Shown: positions 21,799 through 33,214 of the stretch, piece by piece
Layout: each line of letters begins with the position of its first letter
Position numbering within the stretch: the stretch's first letter is position 1
Assembly (NCBI GenBank): GCA_014529385.2
Contig: CM043952.1
Coordinates: 154,393,557-154,457,556, forward strand
Length of the DNA stretch: 64,000 nucleotides
Direction: 5' to 3'
Origin: Adiantum capillus-veneris
Taxonomy: Eukaryota > Streptophyta > Polypodiopsida > Polypodiales > Pteridaceae
Translations under genes and position numbers: made by a program
The notes under the pieces: generated by a model
Seen by the model: only the letters and a program-made list of their open reading frames with translations
Databases searched by the model: none
What the model was told of the DNA's origin: nothing

Positions 21799-24700
21799 TC
21801 AAGTCATCAAGACACTCTTGCCAGGGTGTTGTATTGTTAGCATAGAAGAGGTGGTAAGACCCTCTTTCCCTTTTTGCATCAAAACAACACCAATTGCTTC
21901 GAAACCTACACTTGGAGTGACATAGTAGGTCTCCTTTGGATCTGGTGGCATTAGGATTGAGAGAGAGCTAAGAATGCCCTTCACTTCCTCAAAACATTTT
22001 GCATGTTCCCTCCCCCATTCAAATGTAGATTGGCTTGCCAACCTATGCAAAGGGGCGATGGCTTCTGCTAGGAGATGGATGAAGAGAGACATGTACCTCA
22101 CTTTGTGGTTGAAGGTCATTAGCTCCTTAGTTGTTGTTGGTGGAGATAATGACAAAAGGGCCTCTACTCTAGAGGGATCCACTTGAATTCCTTGTGAAGA
22201 AACCACATGGCCTAGCAAAACCACCTGAGATTCACCGATATGACACTTCTCTGGGTTGAGTTGTCCCCCAAATTGATGGAGCCTCTTAAGCCCCTCTTCA
22301 ATCTTTTGGCAGTGAAGTGATCTACAACTATAAATACAGAAATCATCCATAAAGACTCTTATAGATTTTCCAAAGAATGGCTGAAATACAATTATTTTGA
22401 ATCTCATGAAGGTGCTAGGAGCATTGGTGAGCCTTAAAGGCATTACTCTGAATGAAAAACATCCCCAAGGTGTAATGAAGGTGGTTTTCGGTTGGTCCTC
22501 TTTTGCTATTCTAATTTGAAAATATCCTGAATACCCATCACACACAGTGTAGCATTCGTGACCTGCTACTTCATTCAAAATTTCATCTTGGAAAGGGAGA
22601 GGGAAGTGGTCCCTCTTTGTCGCAGCGTTGAGGGGTTTGTAATCCACGCAGACCCTCCACTTACCATTCTTCTTGGGAGTGACTACAATAGGTGATACCC
22701 ATTCGGAGTTGGATACTGGATAGATGAAGCCAGCCTTCAAGAGTCGATTCACTTCTTGTAGGAGAGCCTTTTGTTGCACAGATCCTAGTCGCCTTAACTT
22801 TTGAGCCACGGGTTTGGTCCCTAGTTTCAATTCAATTCGATGCTCTATTACATCTACACCTCTTATTTGTGAGTAGTCAGTGATAAACAAATTGGGATAC
22901 CTCCTTAACATATTGATGTAGGACCTCTTCTCCTCACAAGTAAGATCTTTTGCAAGCATCTTCTCAAATCCTTCTTCAAGGTGGTGGCATCTTTCATCCC
23001 CTCGTGTGTGATTGTCTGTTGGCTTTTCTTCTACTGGAACATCTTGAGTGTTGGCGTTGAATACAATTCCCATTACCTCCAAAGAAGACTCCTCTTCACT
23101 AGTTGATGCACTGGTTGATGCTTCCTCATCACTTGAGTAAGGACTCTCCTCCTCGTTCTTTTCATCTGCCGTGGTTTCATAGTTGATATCTAGTTGCTTT
23201 CCTTCTCGCCAATCATACACCACCGGTTGACCCTTCTTAAGAATCAAACGACCACTTTCCCATTTTTGATCTGCATTCACAACAATGAGCCAAGGCCTCC
23301 CTAGGATGATGGGATAGCCCTCCCCCTTAGCTGGCATGACATACATATCCACTCGTGCATCTATGTTACATACAGAGACTTTTACATTTTCAATGATCCC
23401 CAAACACTTCACACTTGAGTTGTTGGCTAGCTTAGCTTGACAATTAGAGGACTTTGTAATTTCAAGCCCTAACCTGTTCATTGATTTTTCCGTGATCACA
23501 CACATTTGAGCTCCACCATCAACATATACATTAGACACCTTTTTACCCCTTATGTAAGCATCCACAATGGGTTCCACATCTTTTTGTACCTTTGAGGCCA
23601 CAACCTTAATGGAAAGATTTGCTTTCTTTTTTGGAATTCTTGTACTTACCAACTTTGGCCATTGCCTTCTTACTTTGGCTGATAGGTGTAGAAGTTGAGG
23701 CCATGAAATGTTTGGCTTTTGGGTTTGTAAATCCTCCAGGATGTTGTAGGGCTCTAGCTCCTTTCCCGATGGGAAGTCGTTGATACCAATTTCCCTTCGC
23801 CTTGATCTTTTCTTCCTGCTACTTTCAGCTTCTTCCATCTTTGACTTCTTCTTCTTGTCCCTTCTGGCCGAATTTGTTCCTTCACTTCTCATGTCTTCAT
23901 CCTTATCATGTGCTCTTGTGCGTTTTTCTGCCGGCATAACATCAAAGTTTAGTGTATGCTCATCTATTACCTCTTCTAGCTTGATGATGTTGACTCCTCT
24001 TTCTTCCTCCTCATGTGGGACGGGAGGTATATTTGCTGGTGGTGGTGGTCGACGAAGGATTTGTGGGTCTTGAGCTTGTTCTTGCTACACAGTGAGAGGA
24101 GGCGGTCTGGGGGGATATATGTCTCCCGGAAGTCGCCTTGGATGTGGACAATTGTACATGCCATGGCCCATTTCATTGCAATTCCAACATCGCAACTCTT
24201 GAGCTTGTCTTCGTTGATTGCGATTCCCTTCTCTTGGTTGTCGTTGTTGAGGTAGGCCTTGTACTATATTCAGAGTGAGGTTCTCAAGCTGTTGAGTTAG
24301 CCTTTGTAAAACCTCTTGTTGAGAGTTATCTCCTATTTGTGAAGATAGTGCAAGAGGGGCCCTAATTGGTGCTTCCATGGTTTGTGAAGGCTCCCTCTCA
24401 CTTACTTCATTCAAACCCCTTGCTCTATGTGCTTGGAAGTGTAGTTTTCTAAACTTGATGATGGCTACCTCACGTACTTCTTCGAAGGTGGATGGGAATT
24501 TTAGCTCTACTTTAGCCTTTAAAAGTGGATACAAGCCAACCATGAATCTCTCTTTTTTTAGAAAGTTAGGTGCACCACCATGATTTTCTAATGTAGCCTC
24601 CCACCTACCCCATAGATTGACAAAGGTTGCTTCATAAGAGGGATAGTCTTCAAGTGATACCTGCTTATGTCCAATAAGACATTTCCATAGTCCTTCAGAA

Positions 24701-24942
24701 GTATCACCTTGCCCGAACTTGGAGAGGAAGCTTGCTCGCAGTCTCTCCCAATTGGACTTGATTTGGGGTTGCAAGGTCTCATACCATGCTTTAGCTTCTG
24801 CTTTTAGAACCAACGGGAAGGCTCGTAGCTTTACTTCCTCTTCATCTCTCCCGGATATGAGGTGTGCCATCTCCAAGTTGTCAAGAAACTCTTGCGCATC
24901 TTCCCCACTTCTTGCATAGAACGTGGGAAAAGAACTTGACAT
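21799..24942 (-). pseudogene. Ty3/gypsy gag-pol of the reverse-oriented element (gag, protease, RT, part of RNase H)
   Basis: One minus-strand frame runs from ATG 24942 to 21799 with a single internal TAG (24085-24087). Gag (24942-24088) has a retrotransposon gag core (WYETLQPQIKSNWERL) and a zinc knuckle CWNCNEMGHGMYNC. After the stop come a Lys/Glu-rich linker, ITWPQLL-like SWPQLLHLSAKVRRQW, and a retropepsin with VDGGAQMC in place of the usual D-T/S-G. RT follows with CVDYKPLN, YSGYFQI and the catalytic FMDDF. A start of RNase H is present. The frame is cut at about 21835 inside RNase H, so integrase and 3' LTR are lost. Adjacent 5' features (small ORFs, primer site, LTR) lie to its right. 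Confidence 0.92.
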
Positions 24943-25027
24943 TTTTTTTAGACTTTTTGAAATCTCTTTTTTTTAAAGAAACTTTTCTCTTACGGGCCGC
25001 ACAAGATTATTGACACTATAAATCTGA

Positions 25028-25240
25028 TTACATTAAAATGAAGATGTACACATCCATTGTTAATTCGTACTTTATCATAGGTAGAATAAATGGATTAATT
25101 GAATCATTGATTTCATTGAGGCGAGTGGATCCAAATATCCTCCTTATGATAGATTGAAACCTAAACTTAGTTGCAATGATTATATGAATGGATTGCCGAG
25201 CAATAGGCCTAAAAGGTTCATTGTTTTGATCGTGATTCAT
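25028..25240 (-). CDS. Small ORF A upstream of gypsy gag (70 codons)
   Basis: An ATG-started frame between the primer-binding site and gag. It begins MNHDQNNEPF and ends DVYIFILM. It is related in sequence to ORF B at 25324-25539 (shared INPFILP.I.YE...DV.IFIL pattern) and clearly homologous to a decayed copy at 49710-49925, which begins MNHEN and ends DVYIFVLF. Conservation across two loci and between the pair argues that it was once translated. It has no known domain, no clear signal peptide, and alternating hydrophobic (beta-like) stretches. The function is unknown; extra ORFs upstream of gag are known in some plant Tat/Ogre elements. Confidence 0.55.
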   Translation of the reverse strand: MNHDQNNEPFRPIARQSIHIIIATKFRFQSIIRRIFGSTRLNEINDSINPFILPMIKYELTMDVYIFILM

Positions 25241-25323
25241 GTGCTACTCCTCGTTGTTGGTTTGAAGACCTCGTTCCTTCATATGGCCCTTGAGCACCCC
25301 TTCACCACTCCTTGTTCCCGCCT

Positions 25324-25539
25324 TTAAAACAAAATGAAAACGTGAACATCAAAAGAAGTTTCATAATTGATGATTGGAAGTATAATTGGATTTGGTGATG
25401 CCAATATTTCTCTAAGTCTTTCTGTACCAAACATAAAAACAATGCGTTGCTGGAAAAATACTTTTCTATCTATGTGAACATTTACTCTAATGTGTTGTGC
25501 AAAATGAAATGGATAGATGGGAACTCCATTGTTCATCAC
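25324..25539 (-). CDS. Small ORF B upstream of gypsy gag (71 codons)
   Basis: Starts MMNNGVPIYPFHF and ends SFDVHVFILF. Its middle, FFQQRIVFMFGTERLREI, is matched by a decayed copy at about 49470-49660 (YFQQRMVFLFGAQRVGEI). The C-terminal half resembles small ORF A at 25028-25240, so A and B look like an old duplication. It lies first after the primer-binding site (25571-25588). No known domain is recognised. Confidence 0.55.
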   Translation of the reverse strand: MMNNGVPIYPFHFAQHIRVNVHIDRKVFFQQRIVFMFGTERLREILASPNPIILPIINYETSFDVHVFILF

Positions 25540-25570
25540 TAAAGAATTTGAAGGTAACTTGGAAATATGT

Positions 25571-25588
25571 TCCTCAGTGGGGGCACCA
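25571..25588 (-). promoter_or_regulatory. Primer-binding site of the reverse gypsy element
   Basis: The minus strand carries the same 18-mer as 21664-21681 and adjoins an LTR end (GCCCTCA) at 25594. This fixes the orientation and leader of the minus element. Confidence 0.8.
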
Positions 25589-25593
25589 CTTTA

Positions 25594-27635
25594 TGAGGGC
25601 GAGCTTTTTGAAATGGGGCCTCTAAACCCAAACCAATGGGCCTACCCTCACAAAATGTTCGTAAAGAGGTACGCACACTACTTGGGGCACCACCTTCTTT
25701 TGGGAGTGGAGAAGGAAACCAATCAAAATAACACTTGCACTCACCCACTCAAGCAACACACTTTGAAAACCCCCTTACTCTATATACACTTTGGACACTT
25801 GAACACCATCAACGATTATGCAACCCAATGCCGTGCATCAAAATGAAATATGCAATTTGTGGAATAGCATTCACCTTCTCCCCATAAGAATACCCATAAT
25901 ACATCCAAACTCTTCCTCTCTCAAGCACTCATCAAAAAATCATGCGCACAAGACTTGCCTCTCAAACACACAAGAGAATCACTTACATCAAACCAACACA
26001 CTTTGCATAGAGAGCTCATCTCCATCTATGCAATGCCGTGACACAAATAAAATCACCATGAGAGGTAGCCACATGCATATGTAATGAAGCAAAAGAGAGT
26101 TGGAGTGAGAAATTTCTTTAGACCAATTGAATAAGTGTGGAGAAACATACCAATGGTAAATTGAGAATAGAACACTTACTTGATTTCTCGCACACCTTTT
26201 AAGGGGAGGACAGACGCTGGCTAACCATCACGAATTGAGACACTTGAAAGTTTTGAAGATGATTTCATGATCATTAACATAACCATGAGAGAGATCATGA
26301 TGTATTTACAAGTTATTGAGGTGCTACAAATGATTTATTGGGTTGATTGAGTAAGAGATTGTAGAATGGAAAGAGTGGAGGATAGAGTTGCACTTCCTCC
26401 AAAGAGGAGGGTTAGGAGGGAGGATGTGCAAGAGGGAGAGTTGGGGTTTTCTCTACTATTGATCAAGAAACAACATGAAGTTGAAAATATAGGTGTGTGT
26501 CCTTGAGTCTCTCCAAGGGGGACTATTTATAGTTGTGTAGGAGTGGGATTATGCTACACTTAATTAGAGTAAGTGATTAGACCTAATTAAGTGTCCTTTG
26601 ACCACTCATTGAATATTGGATATAAAAGGGACTATTTATTCACCAAAAATATCATTTTAGACCGTGAAGGCTCCATAGGGGTGCATAATGTAGGTGGGCC
26701 CCACCATGAGGCCCTACGGGTGGCTCCTGAGGGGTATCTCAACTTGTCTGTCTTGGCATTTAGAAAGCATCTTTAGGTTGGTCCCATCACATGCAAGTGA
26801 CCTTGAACACTCATTTCTCTTCTAGAAGATGAGTAGGGAAAAAATAAGATCTCACCCTCTTGATTTACTTGATTTACAGTTCCCTTTTGCTGCGAATCTA
26901 ACAGATTTACACTATTTTGACCATAACGTTTTACCTGTAGCTCGGAATGACATGCTTCAAAAGGCAAAATTGACCTTCTCAACATGTTTGATATGAATTT
27001 GGACTATTCTTCACGCCCATGCACCAAGGAATTCGGTTTGGAAGGTCCACACTAGGCTAGGGAACCTTTTGCTTCCAAGTCTTTTTGTATGGGCCCTTTG
27101 CTTGTATGCATCCAAGGGGAATCATGCTTTTTCAAAAGTCTATGATGCTTAAACAAATAGAGGAGGGCCCAATATTATTTGCTTGTGAAAAGAATATACA
27201 ATTGGAGTCTTTTTGAAAGGAGAGAAACTATATGTATATTCTTAAGAGATATTGGGCCACCTATGTAGGGGGCATAGAAGACTTGTAGAGAGGGACCATA
27301 ATCTTTGGTAAAGACAAGTGGAGAGTTGATTTCCATGGGAATTTATCTATATGGGGTGAAAGATGGATATATTATTTTTCTACTACTAATTCACAAGAGG
27401 TAAGAAAGTTTGGGGGTATATAGTTGGTTATTGTATGCTTATTCTATTTACAAAGCAAAAAAGAAAAGGGTGGTAATATAAATATATGACTAAGGTTACA
27501 TTTTTGGGAAGAGTATAATGTATGTGTCGCCACAAAGGTTAAACGAAGAGGGGGAATTTACGCTAGATAACTTAATAGCGTAGAAAAATATATACACATA
27601 TGAGGAAGAGGACGTTGAGTAGGCTGACAAATGTT
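25594..27635 (-). repeat. 5' LTR of the reverse gypsy element (outer edge approximate)
   Basis: The minus-strand LTR ends CTCA at 25594. A TATA box (TATAAATAG, minus) lies at 26523-26531. The expected ~2 kb length puts its outer edge near 27.6 kb, exactly where plus-strand gag sequence resumes. Direct identity to the 19681 LTR is low, so it belongs to a related but older subfamily. Confidence 0.6.
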
Positions 27636-27640
27636 GCAAA

Positions 27641-28150
27641 AAGATGGTTACCATTTTATGCCACTCACTACAAGCCAGGAATATCGATGAAGAGGAAGCC
27701 GTTAGGACCCGACCACCTCTAGCACCACCTACAACAGCCACCCAGAGGATTCAACCACAAGAACCAATTGAAGATCAGCAAGACCTGCTCAATCGAATCA
27801 CCAATCAACTTGAGAATCTCTCAGTGCATTTGATACAATAAGGGTATGCACACAATCGCAACCAAGAGCAAGGAAGAGGACAACGAAGGCAAAACCAAGA
27901 ATACCACTGCTACAATTGTGGGGAGGATGGTCATGGCATGTACTACTGTCCACACCCAAGGAGGCAGAATTTCAACAGAGGAGCCAGGCAAAACCAGGTT
28001 TCACCACCGAGAGCAAGACCACCACCATCGAGGGCACCACAACAAGCACCACCCATGCAAATCCTACAACCACCCATTCAACCACAACCACCACCACCAC
28101 CACAACATCTCATTCCACCCTTACCCCCACCACTAGTTGGCAGTAAGCAT
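27641..28150 (+). pseudogene. Gypsy gag C-terminus with zinc knuckle, plus strand
   Basis: The frame resumes within gag after the inserted copy. It shows a Q/P-rich stretch, LLNRITNQLENLSVHLIQ, a stop at 27839, then in the same frame a basic linker and the zinc knuckle CYNCGEDGHGMYYC. A long Pro/Gln tail ends at 28158. It is homologous to the gag at 24942-24088. The N-terminal two thirds of this gag are missing. Confidence 0.8.
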
Positions 28151-30026
28151 CATCAGTCTTGAAGGTAAAGGAAAGAAGAAAGTGGAGGAGGATATCAAGG
28201 GAGTAGAAAAAGGTAAGACCAAGTTTAAAGGAGTAGATGCCATAGGGGTAAAACGTGCTAGGCAAGGTGAATCTTCCCAAAAGGAAGAAAAGATGAAGAC
28301 TAAAGGGGAATCTAGCAAAAAGCCGTCTAAGTCACGATGTAAAATTGACATTGTAGATTTCTCTTTGGGTGAATGTTCTAAACCATATGATTTGGTTCAA
28401 GATGTTTCTATGCAGGGCCCAAAAATCACCTGGCCCCAATTACTCCACCTAGCACCTAGGGTGAGGAGACAATGGACAAAGATGGTTAGCACGAGACGAC
28501 CAAAGCCAAAGATAGCTGGGGCTATCTCTGGGAGGAATCTAGATGACATACTACCAGTGATGGATGCTTACATCAAAGGGCAACACATCTCCAATATCTA
28601 CATCGATGGTGGCGCACAAATATGCGTCATGAGTGAAAAAATGATGCACCGTTTGGGTTTAGAGGTGAGTTGGCCGGCACCATGCCGAGCCAAAATGGCA
28701 AATAATTTAAAAGTTCAATGTGTTGGTGTCATAAATGCAGTTAGGATAAAGGCATTCAACACCGAGGTAGATGTGGACATCTTTGTCATGCCACACAAAG
28801 GGGAGGGCTACCCTATCATTCTAGGGAGGCCTTGGCTTATGGCTATGAGAGCTAAGCAGGACTGGGACACCGACATAATCCAGATGAAGGATGCAAAAGG
28901 GAGGCCATTACTTTACGACATGAAGACAGGTCGGCAATGCGACATGGATCTAGAAACCTCTATGGATGAGTTTTCTAGTGGTGACTCTTCAACCACTTTA
29001 GAGGAGGAGTCAACAGGGAGTGAAGAAAGTGATAGCTCCATTGAGGTAATGGGCCTCACATTCAACCACAACAAGGTGGACCCTTCAAATTTGCAACCAC
29101 AGGTGAAAGTGGTGAAGACACTTCAACTACCCCTATGGCACGAGATTGGTGGAAGAAGACCAAAAGTTATATTGACGACCACTTGGCAAGTCCTTTCTAG
29201 AGAAAGACTCATGCAGAGAAATGCAATTGAGGTCTACTGGCACTTTAGGTTTTCCTTTCTAATTGTGAACATTGTGTGTAACATTAATTTAGGAAGCTCT
29301 TTAAGTTGGGTTGCGACAAGAGTGGAAGGATTGACATCAACAACCAGTGGAATCAATCTAGGACACACCCATCAAGGAAGAATGGTTTTGCATACTAGTG
29401 GTAACATGGAGTCATTTTTCAAAATGTGGTTTGCAGTTTATCTTTTGTACATGGTGGGCTCTCTTGTGAAACAGGCATCAACCATGCAATCTATCCATGT
29501 GGGCAACAGGTGTCTATCAATTTGGCATCAAGAAGGACAACAAGCAAGATATGAGGATTATGGCTTCTTACTCCCTTTAGGCTATGTGTCTGGACGAGGA
29601 AGCCATGCATGGTGCCGCTTTGGAATACTTTCAAGGATTGATCAAGTTCTTTCCATACCTTCTATCATTTATGCAAGAGTTAATTCCTCTGCAGCTTGTG
29701 GACTCAAGAATCATTATAAGTGTGATCTTATGAAGAAGGCATTATTGCACACAATGGATTTATGCTTAGTGTGGGACCCAGGTGGACACCGAAAAGAACT
29801 TTGGGGAGCCTCATGCTTCCAAGGGATCCATTATTCCCTACAAGGATCTACCAGCCACCAAGGAGAAATCCTACTCTATTTCAACATGCTCAAGTACAGA
29901 GCTAGAGGCATGAATACCTCTAGCATTAGGGGAGGGCTAATGACGCAAGTTTTTCCATGCATGGGAACCCCCGATATATTTTTTTCCTTTTACCAAAATA
30001 TTTCCTATTATATAAGTTACTTTTGA
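28137..30026 (+). pseudogene. Gypsy protease followed by a long open region without RT or integrase
   Basis: Residues ~90-110 read ITWPQLLHLAPRVRRQW. The retropepsin follows with IDGGAQIC and GEGYPIILGRPWL near residues 160-240. It is homologous to the protease at 23.5 kb but one frame away from its own gag. After residue ~320 the frame stays open for 300 more codons with no RT or integrase motif, runs through the polypurine tract and ends inside the 3' LTR. Two hydrophobic stretches (FSFLIVNIVCNINLG, MWFAVYLLYMVGSLV) occur in this part. I read it as an internally deleted, non-autonomous element; a real C-terminal protein is possible but unsupported. Confidence 0.75.
29926..29940 (+). other. 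Polypurine tract of the gypsy element
   Basis: The purine-rich run TTAGGGGAGGGC immediately precedes the 3' LTR start TGACGCAAG, as required for plus-strand priming. Confidence 0.8.
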
Positions 30027-31484
30027 TTTTTTCTTCCTTTTTCACAAAAGTTTTAGCCTTTATTAAATAAATAAGACTTATGCTAATCAATCACGATGTA
30101 GCATAAATAAGTAAGCTTTCTTTGTTGATATCTCTTTTGACCTTAAATATTAAATATATATATTCTAAATTACATTATATATTTTAGTATTTTCTAATAT
30201 ATTTTTCATGTATGTACATTATTCCACCCTACCAAATATTTTATTTACTAGTTTTCATTTTCAAACCTCAACCCCACTTTCAAATTTCAATAATACCTCC
30301 ATCTAGATGATTGCCACTCTTTTCAAAACTCTAGGTTATGTTTTCATACACATGAAGGAGCTTACACTTGAAGGCAAGAGAGAAGTCCACTCAAAGGGGA
30401 CCACCAAAAGACTTTTGCAGCCACAAATAATACATTATTTGGCTGAATTTTTTAAGTAAAGAAGAACCCCGAATCTGAAGGAGCGTTCAACATGAAAGAT
30501 GTAGCTCGTGATCTCAACTTTTAGCTCAATTTTTTTTTCCAGAATTTTTGGAGTTATGAACATGGAGATATGATTTTTGTAGTGGAGCCCAGTTTTCTCG
30601 TGTAATGGTGACACAGGCCATCCCCAATTTTCTTCCCTCTAGAATGGCTATGGTTCTACAAGTCTTCAAGCATGATTACAAGAGACAAGGCTCTTTTAAT
30701 GAGGTCTTGGCAAGTCTAGAGTGATTCTATCACCATTTTTGGAGGATCCATCCTCATCAACAACTATCCACCTTTGACAATCTCTCTTGTAAATTTCTTA
30801 CCTCTCTCTTCTCTCCCTAATAAGCTTATGTCTAGCCAAAGCTAGACTATTGTAAATATCTCCTATCCTCTACATCTTACCCACATTCTCTCATCTGCTC
30901 TCTCTATTGACTATGGTATTTTAAATAATGAGGAGACAAGATGGGAGCCACAGTCACATGCACCCCATTTTCCTAGTCACCAAAGTGGGACACTCACCTC
31001 AAATAGAAATATTGCTTAATCCTCCCCTCCTTTCCTATATAAGGAGGCCATGAGAGCTCACTTAAAAACACACCCACACACATACACACATAAAAACACA
31101 CACACACACACACACACACACCTATCCATACACACTCTTGTGCTACATGCTTGTAGCATGAACCCTAATCACATAATCACAACACCATCATCATCACCAT
31201 CACCATGCACAAAAGATGAGCACCACACCTCCACACCACTTGTAATTAAGGGCTGAAGGCACAATTTCAAGAAGAAGAAGGGTGGACACACTCATGATAT
31301 TCCTCGCCATCAACTCCCATCTCTCCATTATGCCTCCTACGATCTTGTCCCCTTCTCATTTTCCTGCCATACGCTACCTATTGTATTCATCTTTTGCAAG
31401 CAATCAACACACTCCATCTTGGTGCCATACTTTGTGTCGCTTTGGATACATCTCATTGTGAGTATGGTATATGCTTGTTCCTTG
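29941..31484 (+). repeat. Gypsy 3' LTR, truncated
   Basis: Near-identical to 19681-21232, with a TATA box TATATAA at 31036-31042 and a (CA)n run at 31066-31120. Identity stops abruptly at 31484 and the last ~430 bp of the LTR are missing. The dispersed repeat shared with 17645 begins there. Confidence 0.88.
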
Positions 31485-31489
31485 GCCCC

Positions 31490-31760
31490 AAACCTTTGTG
31501 CCCCTTTCCTTATTTCTTTATACTGCTTTAACTCAGTACAAGCCGGTACTTCAAGCTTTGCACCTTCACTCAAAAGCGTGCCAAAGAATGAGCCCATGGC
31601 ACATATTTAAAGGACCTTGGGCTATGAAAAGCAATTACATGAATAGATTTAAACACAAAAGCATATGGTCCCAAAGGAACTAGCACCAAAAGCTACCAAC
31701 GCATTTTGTGAAAATTTGTACAGCTGCCATGGCATCATGTTAGCGCAAAGTCCGAGAATT
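31490..31760 (+). repeat. Dispersed ~270 bp repeat, copy 2
   Basis: Aligns with 17645-17920 in the same orientation. It abuts the truncated 3' LTR, so its insertion or a recombination at this point may have removed the LTR end. Confidence 0.7.
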
Positions 31761-32508
31761 TTATACAACAATGCCACATCATCATTGCAAGAGAATTTGT
31801 GTATGGGTCATGCTTTATTATTATAGGCCCCATCAACAAGGCTCTAAAAGTTGGTAAAACTTCTATAGCTACTTCTTCTTAGGGTTTGGATTTCTCGATC
31901 GAGATCTGCAAGGTGGCTCCATTGTTCAATGGCTTGACACATCAGTAGTTTGTGACACCTATTGTAGTGATAAGAGACTCACAAACTGATGATGTGGCAT
32001 GACCAACTAGAAGAGAAATGGCCAAGTGGACAAGAGAAATTGAGTGGACTAACTTGAAGAAATTATACAGCATCGATCGTCGGGCCCAAAACCCTAAAAA
32101 TAGAAGCTTGAACTTTGGTAGACACACTTGTAAAATGCGATGATTGCTGACATGGCAGATTGTACAGAATTCTAAAAATCGCTTTGTTGTGCTCATGTGG
32201 CAGGTTGTACAATTTTTTGTAAATTTCACTGGCTGCTTTTGCAAATGTCAGCACTATCTTTTGGGGATAGAGCTTTTGGGCTTTATTGCTTTTTGGACTG
32301 ATTGCTTTTGGGGCTCTGCTTTTCGGCATCCCTTGTAAGTTTAAAAGATCCCTTAGGCCTCTTGCTCTGCAAAGCATTTGGACACAGAGTCTGAGAGCAG
32401 AGGACCCTCACGAGTTGTACTTTATTGTGAGCAATGATAAAGAAACACCAAAAGGGGTGGCAGTCTTGGAGGGAGTGCTTCTAGGCACGGAACTCCGTCG
32501 TGCCGTGT

Positions 32509-32588
<80 letters not shown>

Positions 32589-33214
32589 CAATGATTTTGA
32601 AGTTTTCGTTCTTGTGTTGCTATTGATTTCTTGCTTGGAGTGTCCAAGCCTGTAAAAAAGACTGCGGTATTATCAATTAGCATTCTAAATTTTTTATGTT
32701 CCCTACATATTGGCTTCACTCGTGCCTAATCATACGTGGCGTTTCTTCAACTTCCATATCTAGTTTGTCTTTGTTCCGATTATGGATGTTTTATCAACTG
32801 CTGAAGGATTGGGTACAACCAATCACATTGTTCCTTTGCAATAGAGAAGCTACCTTTGTTGTAATTAACACTAGGCATCGAATTCGATTCCATAGCATGC
32901 AAAGCATGAAGAACTCAATTTAAGTACCATGTTAAGTGGAAAGAGAGTATCCATGCTCAAGATCTAAGAACTATACGCAACCAAACTTATAGTATGCATG
33001 AAATCTGAAGAACATGAATGCCACGTAAATGTAAAAATCTACATGATAATTCATAAACCCAACCTTTTTAAACATAGTACCAATCCATTAGCAAATGCTA
33101 TCGATCCTTGAAAAATTACAAATTTTTCACAACCAAATTACTTGCAACTGATTTCTAGCAAAAGTTTGTAACAGTCAGTGCTAACATAAGGTTTGCTTTG
33201 TGCAAGTGGTAAAA
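31761..33214. other. Gene-free stretch with a (CT)n run
   Basis: A pure CT run occupies 32512-32584 (about 36 repeats). The remaining sequence has only short chance frames. The 5' side of the CT run is moderately GC-rich without a domain. Confidence 0.5.

Larger units (their letters stand above)
19681..31484 (+). mobile_element. Ty3/gypsy LTR retrotransposon, disrupted by a reverse-oriented gypsy copy
   Basis: Direct LTRs (19681-21661 and 29941-31484) bound a primer-binding site at 21664, a plus-strand gag/protease region (27640-29100) and a polypurine tract (29926-29940). Reverse transcriptase, RNase H and integrase of this copy are missing. A second, reverse-oriented gypsy copy occupies about 21.83-27.63 kb. 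The LTRs differ by roughly 20 changes over 1.55 kb by eye, implying a fairly recent insertion. The 3' LTR is cut short at 31484, so the outer target duplication cannot be tested. Confidence 0.8.

Noticed and set aside
21799..30026. Simple inversion explaining the first head-to-head gypsy arrangement
   Set aside because: Both strands carry gag zinc knuckle and protease of different sequence, so two separate elements are involved, unlike the 48-55 kb locus.
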